Shown here: piece after piece, positions 58,219 to 64,000 of the stretch | Position numbering within the stretch: the stretch's first letter is position 1 | Layout of the letters: the number at the start of each line of letters is the position of its first letter | Assembly: GCA_021737785.1 (NCBI GenBank) | Contig: JAIPDI010000003.1 | Span: 1-64,000 of the forward strand | Direction of reading: 5' to 3' | Length of the DNA stretch: 64,000 nt | Source of the DNA: Deltaproteobacteria bacterium | GTDB lineage: Bacteria > Desulfobacterota > DSM-4660 > Desulfatiglandales > Desulfatiglandaceae | The notes under the pieces: generated by a model | What the model was told of the DNA's origin: nothing | The model's database searches: none | What the model saw: the letters and a program-made list of their open reading frames with translations, nothing else | Position numbers and translations under genes: made by a program

Positions 58219-59190
58219 TCAAACCCCCAACCTTTCTTGGATGAATGAAATCACATCGAATCGCAGATCCTTCAAAAAATCCTTGTCCTCTTCTTCCTCT
58301 TGTAAATCTGATTCCACCTGTTCCATGTCCGTAAAGGCCTCTAAACTCTTTCGCACAAGCGACTGTAACTCCTCTGGATGGAAGGCGTCCAGTTCGTATG
58401 CTGTTGCGCCATGCTCTTGGATGAATTTTTTTGCCCGACTGTCCGTATCTTTTACAGGGACGGGCTCTGCCTGTAAGTGCGGAAAGTGTTCCGGGTTTAT
58501 GCCGCATCTGTAGATTTCAACTCCGCTCAACTCCAGCTCGTCTTCCAGCGTTTTCATTATCGAATAGGGCATGTCACACCCTGACGGATCCCAATCCCCG
58601 AAATACAGAATAATAGGCTTTTGACTCCTCATCAAAGCCTCGCTTGCCCGATTGTAGAAGTCCGCCTGGAAGGACAGACTGCTATATCCCTTGCATACTA
58701 CCGTCCGCCGGCAAAAACGGTCCACGATGGGTTTCACCATGTGAAACAGCGCAGCCTTTTCAATCCATACCTCGAGGTAATACTCCTGCTTTGCCGCCAC
58801 ACATTTTCGGTAACCCCTCATAAAAAGTCGAAGCTCTTGATTGATAAACTGTTCGTATGACTCAAACCCCAACTTAGATGTAACAATCCGATGTTCGTCG
58901 GTTATGGCTTGCCATGGTACCTTATCGTGAATCCTCAACCACTTTAAAGTCCGAATGATCGTCTTGTAAACATCAACCTTTCCCTGCTTACGATTCCCGT
59001 ATTTATACCAGTGATCCCCCGATACAAATCCAGAAGAGATAAGCCGGTAGTAGACCATTCGTTCGGTCAACGGCCACCATTTCCGATAGGTCTCGATGGT
59101 CTTCTTGATATCCTCTCCACGCGCCTCATTTGTAGCCGTCCAGCTCCATGGCGCCCGGGTATTGGGTTGATCGTTTAAGAGTTTGATCAT
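58219..59190 (-). CDS. Solitary Toprim-domain protein
   Basis: 323 residues. The Toprim acidic residues are E144 (VWIEKAALF) and D199/D201 in FGDWDPSGCD, as in topoisomerase VI A/Spo11-like and related Toprim proteins. The N-terminal part (about 25-130) looks helical and may be a winged-helix DNA-binding region. No topoisomerase B subunit is near. It may act in element replication or defence; neither is shown. Confidence 0.7.
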   Translation of the reverse strand: MIKLLNDQPNTRAPWSWTATNEARGEDIKKTIETYRKWWPLTERMVYYRLISSGFVSGDHWYKYGNRKQGKVDVYKTIIRTLKWLRIHDKVPWQAITDEHRIVTSKLGFESYEQFINQELRLFMRGYRKCVAAKQEYYLEVWIEKAALFHMVKPIVDRFCRRTVVCKGYSSLSFQADFYNRASEALMRSQKPIILYFGDWDPSGCDMPYSIMKTLEDELELSGVEIYRCGINPEHFPHLQAEPVPVKDTDSRAKKFIQEHGATAYELDAFHPEELQSLVRKSLEAFTDMEQVESDLQEEEEDKDFLKDLRFDVISFIQERLGV

Positions 59191-59279
59191 GGTCCAACTT
59201 TTCCTTTCGATCCAGAACAGTATAAAAATTTTTACCTGTCTTGCACCCCGGGCAGGTCCGGAACCCGCCCGGGGCCTGG

Positions 59280-59576
59280 TTATGCGAAGGCCTCGCTTTT
59301 TTCCGACACGTAAACCATCCCGTTTGCCAGATCTTCATAAGCCTTGTCCGCCATGAGTCCGATAGCATCTAAACGAGCCTGATCATGATCCGTCCTTACC
59401 TCCCCGGCCAGTTCGGAGACAAGCTTCATGTAGTCTGCCAGATCTCCCAGTGTATGGTACAAATCCTCGTCGTTCCCAATGATCCTGCCTTTTTCGCTCT
59501 GATCGAATGTGACATCCCTTTCCACTTGCTTGTCTTCCATGGCTCCACCTCCTGAAATCCCCACGACCTTTCCCAT
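59280..59576 (-). CDS. Hypothetical protein of the integrated element
   Basis: 98 residues, acidic and helical, no cysteine cluster. Two starts have good ribosome sites: ATG 59576 after GGGAGGAC, and ATG 59540 after GGAGG (86 residues). Such paired sites could give two protein forms. It lies downstream of the possible three-way-junction RNA at 59601-59667. Confidence 0.62.
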   Translation of the reverse strand: MGKVVGISGGGAMEDKQVERDVTFDQSEKGRIIGNDEDLYHTLGDLADYMKLVSELAGEVRTDHDQARLDAIGLMADKAYEDLANGMVYVSEKSEAFA

Positions 59577-59600
59577 GATGTTGTCCTCCCTTCAATAGAA

Positions 59601-59667
59601 ATCCCGAAGTGGTCCTACGGCCTTCATCAAGCCGCCGAGTCCTCGCGGATACTCGCCACTTCGGGAT
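59601..59667 (-). ncRNA. Possible three-way-junction RNA element
   Basis: A perfect 12-bp stem ATCCCGAAGTGG/CCACTTCGGGAT (59656-59667 with 59601-59612) encloses two hairpins on the minus strand: CGAGT/ACTCG and CGGC/GCCG. It ends about 25 bases upstream of a minus-strand start codon, so a cis-acting leader is plausible. It did not match a ribozyme or riboswitch core that I could recognise. Confidence 0.4.
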
Positions 59668-59832
59668 AGATACAAGTCCTCTACCAATAAAAATGACCAT
59701 TTATCGTCTGGCCTCACGGATGAAGTTTTAGGAGATTTCACATTATCCCACCTTTCATGGGAAGTCAACTGTATTTTTTCGGATATGTCAAGTTAAAAAA
59801 TACCTTCATGTTATCGAAATAACTAATGTTCT

Positions 59833-59900
59833 TGTCACTCACTTTTCAGGCCGTAATGTGCTGGGATGTCACTTTTCAATGTTCTTGGATGTCACATTTC
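59833..59900 (+). repeat. TGTCACTTTTC-type direct repeats
   Basis: TGTCACTCACTTTTC (59833), TGTCACTTTTC (59867) and TGTCACATTTC (59890), with AATGTTCTTG before the first and third. The 23-to-34-base spacing suggests operators or replication iterons. Confidence 0.45.
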
Positions 59901-59996
59901 TTGAGCCTGAATCACTTTTTAAAATGTCCTTGACTGATACTGCGCCTAACATGTATTCCTGGAAATCATTCCTCAACCTTACCGAAAGGATCTGTC

Positions 59997-60224
59997 ATGC
60001 AGAAAGAAAAATCAGAAATAGTCTCCTGTGAACTCCTTGAAAAGGATGTTACCATCCGATTGAATGGGATTATTGTGGATGACACATTTATCCCCTCTCG
60101 ATACAGATGTGAACATCAACAGCGATACGGTTGTGACGTTTACCAAAAAGCAGATGTACTATGTCCGCCTATAGAGCGACTTCGAGAGAAATATACGTCC
60201 CGATTAGGGCCGTCTTCTGCTTGA
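59997..60224 (+). CDS. Small cysteine-containing hypothetical protein
   Basis: 75 residues with three or four cysteines (SCELLEKD, YRCEHQQRYGCD, VLCPP). GAAAGGAT precedes the ATG. Its 3' end overlaps the convergent 60169-60387 gene by 56 bases, so one of the pair may not be real. Confidence 0.4.
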   Translation: MQKEKSEIVSCELLEKDVTIRLNGIIVDDTFIPSRYRCEHQQRYGCDVYQKADVLCPPIERLREKYTSRLGPSSA

Positions 60225-60387
60225 TCAGTTTCATGTCGATTGGAATGTCAAGAATTGGCACCCAAGGGCCGATAGTGCGGTCTTTCATAACCATCTGCCC
60301 CCATATTGTAATTTTTGAGCGTTTCTTGAGTTCATCCGGATTAACGTACAGGCCATAGTTGTTAAGGGTCATCGTTTCTTCTTCCAT
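60169..60387 (-). CDS. Small hypothetical protein
   Basis: 72 residues, basic and beta-rich (DELKKRSKITIWGQMV). AGGGAGGC is nine bases before the ATG. No known family. It lies downstream of the small cysteine-rich gene at 60414. Confidence 0.55.
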   Translation of the reverse strand: MEEETMTLNNYGLYVNPDELKKRSKITIWGQMVMKDRTIGPWVPILDIPIDMKLIKQKTALIGTYISLEVAL

Positions 60388-60413
60388 AATAGATTTGCCT
60401 CCCTAAGAACTTT

Positions 60414-60674
60414 TCAATGCTGGTTTCTAAAGACTTGGTAAAGCAGCTCGGCAGCGTTCAAGGCCTCTTCATAAAGTTCGCCTGGCCTTAGGATCTCAGG
60501 CCTATATTTGTCGCAACCTTCACAATCGAAAGCCCCGCGTTTCTTCTGGCAGGCCCTCAATAAACACTTGGAGTAATGTACACAATGGATCCGTCTCATC
60601 ATTTGGGGGTGGAGGGCGGGGGCAGAGTTCCCCGCCCTCCTGGAGGTGGCCCCTGAAGCGGGGCGGTTCGCCAT
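60414..60674 (-). CDS. Cysteine-rich small protein
   Basis: 86 residues. The conserved part is probably the last 60: CVHYSKCLLRACQKKRG and CEGCDKY form a likely zinc site, as in small phage proteins. A start at the ATG near 60602 is possible. It begins 11 bases after the coiled-coil gene. Confidence 0.55.
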   Translation of the reverse strand: MANRPASGATSRRAGNSAPALHPQMMRRIHCVHYSKCLLRACQKKRGAFDCEGCDKYRPEILRPGELYEEALNAAELLYQVFRNQH

Positions 60675-60684
60675 GTGTTCGTTT

Positions 60685-61533
60685 TTACGCCATGTTCACA
60701 ACCTGCCCTGGCGGAGGGGGCGTTTTCTTCGCTTTAAGTCCGACCTTTGCCAGATCCGCGGGGCTGTATCTCTCCGGATGTTTTTCGATGTCCGAGCGCC
60801 CCCGTGTGAGTTTGGTTGTGGGGCCTGCTTGTCTCTCGCGCACAGCGCCGGCGCCTTCTTGTGGAATCATATCGGACAAGTATCGAAACTTGCTCGCAAC
60901 ATTTGGGCCGCCAAGCTCGATGCGCTGCCACAAATCGGAATATTTTCCCAGAAGTCGTGGCAGGTTTTTGATTTTTCGCTCAGCAGCCATGAGGTCATTA
61001 AAAAATCGATATCGGGGAACCTCGCCATTTAAGGAAAAGCCCAACATCTCCCATTGCTGCGGATCTTCGATTTTTGAAAAAACCCGTTGCAAGATTACAA
61101 GAGGATCCTGAAGTTTCGTAAAATCCTTGATGCCCCGTGTGATCCGGTCCATTGAGGAAACAATCGCCTGGATTTCAGCGAGGATCTCGGCCGCCTTACC
61201 AAGGTACGTCTCACTGCATGGCCAATACGTGTCCAGATCCGTCTTGAGGCTCGCCACATGATGCTCTGTTTCCAGCTCTGACAGCTGTCCGCGCAAAATA
61301 TCGAGCGCCGCCGAAAGCTGACCAAGTTCGATTTCCGCCGACCTGATCTTCTCGATTTGCGTTTGGAGGCTCACCGGGCGCCTTGCCTTCGAGACATTCG
61401 CGGCAAACAATTTCGCGTTGGTTGATTTTTGTTCGGTCAAGGATGCCCTCTTCTCGGCAATCTCATCTTCCACACTTTTTATCTGGGAAGTCAGATTTTC
61501 GATATCGCTTTGAATTTCGCTCGCAGTTCGCAT
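60685..61533 (-). CDS. Coiled-coil hypothetical protein
   Basis: 282 residues. Residues about 1-105 form a strong coiled coil; a helical middle and a lysine/proline-rich C-terminus (KAKKTPPPPGQ) follow. GGGAGG is six bases before the ATG, and the start is coupled to the end of the gene at 61533-61832. Function unknown. Confidence 0.65.
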   Translation of the reverse strand: MRTASEIQSDIENLTSQIKSVEDEIAEKRASLTEQKSTNAKLFAANVSKARRPVSLQTQIEKIRSAEIELGQLSAALDILRGQLSELETEHHVASLKTDLDTYWPCSETYLGKAAEILAEIQAIVSSMDRITRGIKDFTKLQDPLVILQRVFSKIEDPQQWEMLGFSLNGEVPRYRFFNDLMAAERKIKNLPRLLGKYSDLWQRIELGGPNVASKFRYLSDMIPQEGAGAVRERQAGPTTKLTRGRSDIEKHPERYSPADLAKVGLKAKKTPPPPGQVVNMA

Positions 61534-61832
61534 TATCGACCTCCCCGCGTCCGGGCATGACCTGCCATGTCGGACGCCCAGGCCTCGTCTTCGAGGTCCT
61601 GTTTGAAGGCTGACTTCGCATCTTGCGGCGAAAGTTTCGCGGCCTCATGGCCTCGCCACACGTCGCGTCGTTCCTCATCAGTCCCATCAGCCAAGGCAAG
61701 CATGTCCTTCACGTTTCGCTCATCCTCGGCCTCCTGCTGCTTCCGGGCCTCGGCCTCGGGGTCCGGTTTGGCTCTCTTTGCATAAGCGGCCTCAAGCACT
61801 TTAATCCGTTCTTCCAATTCAACTTTGTCCAT
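61533..61832 (-). CDS. Small charged coiled-coil protein
   Basis: 99 residues, rich in E, D, K and R (KVELEERIKVLEAAYAKRAK). AGGAG is eight bases before the ATG. It overlaps the next gene, so the pair is cotranscribed. Confidence 0.62.
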   Translation of the reverse strand: MDKVELEERIKVLEAAYAKRAKPDPEAEARKQQEAEDERNVKDMLALADGTDEERRDVWRGHEAAKLSPQDAKSAFKQDLEDEAWASDMAGHARTRGGR

Positions 61833-61939
61833 CGCCTATTCTCCTTTCGTCAAAAAAATTTCAAGATCTTTGGTGTGTTTGATTTCCCCCGTGGGGATTT
61901 GGGTTTATATTTGTGGCGCCCAATGTACGGCCCCACCGC

Positions 61940-62296
61940 TTAGACTGCGTTAGAATTTTGTGCGCCCCATCTCTTATGGGCTCCACGGGCAAGATTCAGC
62001 CGTTCCGCAACCGCCTGTTTCTGGCCCTCGGTCAGTGCCTTCCGTAAAAACGGATTCTTGCCCATCCTGAAGTCGAACAGCGGACACATTGGGTCGCAAC
62101 AATCCCTCACAAGCTCCACGTTCTCAAGCCTGCCTGGTTTGGTTCGGTCCAGCCCCATGCACTCACGACAAAACAGTTTGACTGCCTGTAAAGGGCTCCT
62201 TGCCTTTTTCGGGTAATACGTCCGGCCTGTTTTGTCACGAACCTTGCCATGGGCCATTTCAACAATGCCCTGTTGCCGATATGCTTCAGATGTCAA
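61940..62296 (-). CDS. Cysteine-cluster protein, paralog of 63817-63999
   Basis: 118 residues. A zinc-type cluster: CRECMGLDRTK then CCDPMCPLFDFRMGKNPF. The same pattern is in the gene at the right edge. AAGGAGG is eight bases before a TTG start. Phage and ICE genes of this kind are of unknown function. Confidence 0.65.
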   Translation of the reverse strand: MTSEAYRQQGIVEMAHGKVRDKTGRTYYPKKARSPLQAVKLFCRECMGLDRTKPGRLENVELVRDCCDPMCPLFDFRMGKNPFLRKALTEGQKQAVAERLNLARGAHKRWGAQNSNAV

Positions 62297-62941
62297 ATTC
62301 CGATCCTCCTTAAGCAGAATTTTCCGGGCGGGATTATGGTCAGTACCCAGTTTCAGCTATACCGCCCCCCCGTCCGCAGATGGAAGCAGGGGGGGTGTGA
62401 TACTTCCTGCTAAAGTACGCCCTGACATTGACAGTGCGGAGTAACGCCACAGTGGGGGGGCGCCCGCGCCCCCTGGGTTTGATCCTGACTCCCGACTTAT
62501 TCCTTCGTTGTCGCCGGCTCACTGTGTGTCCTCATTGTGTGTTGCCCTCGTGGTGTCCCCATGTCCTCATGGTTGTTGTTGATGATTGATGTCCTTCGTT
62601 GTTGTGTGGGTGTCATGTCCCTAGTCCTCATGTCCTTGGTGGTGTTGGTGTTGGTTATGATGTCCTTCACTCACTGCATGGCCCCCGCCCAATGCCCTTG
62701 TGTGTGTTGTCCTTGATGTCCTCTCAAGTGGTGTGGTGTGGTGGTCATGGTGTTGATATTGTATGCCACATGCCCTTGACTATGTGTGTGTGCCCCATGT
62801 CGCCATGGTGGTGATGTCCTTCATGTCCTCATGTTTATACATCTGATGTGCACCTTCCTTGCACCCTACTCTATCACCGCTTCACCTTCCATTGTGTTCA
62901 CAACTACTTATCCATAGTGACCTTCGGATATTATATCCGTA
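62297..62941. other. Non-coding tract with AGGACA motifs
   Basis: 645 bases with no supported ORF. The part 62520-62835 is G/T-rich on the plus strand (A/C-rich on the minus). It contains nine TGTCCT motifs (AGGACA on the minus) and many CAACAC-type runs. Base composition differs sharply from its surroundings. Confidence 0.65.
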
Positions 62942-63208
62942 TCAGTCTTTAAGGTCAGCCATCACGCTATCCACAAGACTGTTGATGTCCTTGTCTTTGT
63001 GCAGGCGATAGTCCCGCATCCACTTGTCGAACTCTGATTTACGAATCAAGATCTTGCCCCCCAACTTATAGGCAGGTAAGCCAGCCCGCTTAACGTGATC
63101 CCTGATCGTGCTTACCCCCAATGATGCGTACTGACTCAAACCTCTGAGATCGAGGTATTTGTCATTTAAGGATATGCCTTGCTCTATGAGTGAATCAGGG
63201 ATGATCAT
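62942..63208 (-). CDS. Excisionase-like HTH protein
   Basis: 88 residues. A MerR/Xis-type winged helix: LRGLSQYASLGVSTIRDHVK then GLPAYKLGGKILIRKSEFDK. Such proteins direct excision or act as regulators. It is translationally close to the gene at 63215. Confidence 0.8.
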   Translation of the reverse strand: MIIPDSLIEQGISLNDKYLDLRGLSQYASLGVSTIRDHVKRAGLPAYKLGGKILIRKSEFDKWMRDYRLHKDKDINSLVDSVMADLKD

Positions 63209-63214
63209 TTTATC

Positions 63215-63529
63215 TCAAAGTTTTTTGTCAGCCTTCAGGCCCTTCCGGGCCGCTGCGTCGGCTGCCTTTGCACCTTCGACCATGGACTCATAGGCACCCG
63301 GTATCCCATGTTTTCGAATCCATGCCTTGACCTGCTCCGCCGAGAGGGGTCCCCCTTTTACAGAATCCTCTTCTTTGGCCGAGCCTTCTTTAATTTCGGC
63401 CACAAGATTTTTGTACTCGGCAACCAGGCTCACAAAGTCGTTGGGGGTCCAGTTTTCAGGCAGAGCCTTAGCCTTGGCAAACCGGGACAACATCTTTGCC
63501 AACTCTGAAGCGCAGCGCTGGGGGGTCAT
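63215..63529 (-). CDS. Hypothetical protein
   Basis: 104 residues. A helical, alanine/lysine-rich protein (ASELAKMLSRFAKAKALPEN) with an HTH-like C-terminal part (SAEQVKAWIRKHGIPGAYES). GGAGG is nine bases before the ATG. No family recognised. Confidence 0.6.
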   Translation of the reverse strand: MTPQRCASELAKMLSRFAKAKALPENWTPNDFVSLVAEYKNLVAEIKEGSAKEEDSVKGGPLSAEQVKAWIRKHGIPGAYESMVEGAKAADAAARKGLKADKKL

Positions 63530-63816
63530 ATGCTTTTACCTCCTGGCCTGGCCATAATTGAGGCCGTCACCACTAACCATTGCATTTCTGCAATGTCATT
63601 AACACCTGTTAACTTACTGTTGTAAATTCCTACACTTTCAAGACCTTGTGGACTGTTTCCATTTTTCTTTCCTGTTTTCATGATTTTCCGAATGCTCACC
63701 ATAAAATGGTCTGAATCCTGGCGGATTGTTTACCGAACCCCACTTGATTACATCCCGGGATACGCTCTAATTTCATTTTCTTGGTGAAAAAACCTGAGAT
63801 AGCCCCCATGATTTTT

Positions 63817-63999
63817 TCAATCCCCCGGTCTTCGGCCCATCCGATAGGGCCAGCATGGGCAGTCAATGCAAAGGCACTCCCTGACCTCTTTCTCTGACCA
63901 TGCTGAACATTCGAGACATTTGAGCCTGATCGCTTTCACTGGGGTCAATAAAACTTTGCGGTGTCCGTCCTTCGTTTTGATCGTATGGGTCACGCTCAT
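63817..63999 (-). CDS. Small cysteine-cluster protein at window edge
   Basis: 60 residues if it starts at the edge ATG; the start may lie beyond the window. CLECSAWSEKEVRECLCIDC then CPYRMG-like (WPYRMGRRPGD) matches the gene at 61940. Confidence 0.5.
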   Translation of the reverse strand: MSVTHTIKTKDGHRKVLLTPVKAIRLKCLECSAWSEKEVRECLCIDCPCWPYRMGRRPGD

Positions 64000-64000
64000 G

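Larger units (their letters stand above)
59577..59996. other. Leader region with RNA-like fold and TGTCAC repeats
   Basis: 420 bases between diverging small genes. The left part folds as described for 59601-59667. The right part has the repeats at 59833-59900. No supported ORF. Confidence 0.5.

Noticed and set aside
59601-59667. Hammerhead ribozyme (TTGATGAA present on the minus strand)
   Set aside because: The CUGAUGA and GAAA core elements are not both present or correctly placed around the three stems.
62527-62829. CRISPR-like array
   Set aside because: Motifs are only 6-8 bases and irregularly spaced; there are no uniform repeats, spacers or cas genes.
62908-62916. TTATCCATA resembling a DnaA box
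   Set aside because: One mismatch to TTATCCACA and no cluster of further boxes, so not called an origin.

Overview
The window looks like chromosomal DNA of an anaerobic, Gram-negative bacterium, most plausibly a Desulfobacterota (former Deltaproteobacteria) relative of sulfate reducers or syntrophs. The signs are: a three-subunit fumarate reductase/succinate dehydrogenase with a single cytochrome b; an F-type ATPase operon with paired b and b' subunits and no a or c genes; RNase Y; bactofilin; a TRAP transporter; a block of acyl-CoA dehydrogenase-type beta-oxidation genes; and a heptose-LPS enzyme. No rRNA or CRISPR array was seen. The assignment is inferred from gene content only.

Layout. 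1-343 holds two tandem, structured repeat units. 344-5.5 kb: a receiver-PAS regulator, an EAL/HDOD protein, a Nudix hydrolase, a DinG-type helicase and a cold-shock protein. 5.7-10.5 kb (minus): a Gld-type ABC exporter operon (ATPase, permease, GldG-like, DUF4340). 10.8-12.6 kb (minus): a YcaO-TPR protein with a tiny ORF just upstream. 13.1-16.4 kb: sdhC-sdhA-sdhB. 16.7-23.7 kb: single housekeeping or accessory genes (MFS, DUF3147, cupin, hydrolase, flavin reductase, YkgJ, nitroreductase, BrkB). 24.3-27.2 kb: a dctP-dctQ-dctM TRAP transporter. 28.3-31.1 kb (minus): zapB, zapA, a 450-base gap that may hold an RNA, then rny. 31.3-37.8 kb (minus): bactofilin, then atpF'-F-H-A-G-D-C. 38.1-43.5 kb: three acyl-CoA dehydrogenases, enoyl-CoA hydratase, MaoC and SCP2. 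43.5-55.8 kb: purM, tatA, a CoA-binding protein, an acyl-CoA synthetase fused to RidA, an ABC-F ATPase, a helicase-exonuclease fusion, a TIGR04076 protein, YkgJ, ComF and RfaE2.

At 55,864 a tRNA-Arg(ACG) gene marks the start of an integrated element that runs off the right end. It has a tyrosine integrase pointing at the tRNA, a 43-residue ribbon-helix-helix protein, a zinc-ribbon protein, a solitary Toprim protein, coiled-coil and cysteine-cluster proteins, an excisionase-like HTH protein, a possible three-way-junction RNA and a 0.3-kb tract of repeated AGGACA motifs. Almost all its genes lie on the minus strand, leading toward the integrase. No capsid, tail or conjugation genes are visible in this portion.

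The least expected signals are non-coding: a ~95-nt structured element in three copies with compensatory pairing changes (217-311, 115-190, 44648-44742); a ~140-bp MITE-like repeat in three copies (23771, 40389, 53851), one of which separates a promoter from its gene; and the RNA-like and repeat tracts in the integrated element. The most notable protein architectures are an acyl-CoA synthetase-RidA fusion and an MrfA-like helicase fused to a DEDDy exonuclease.
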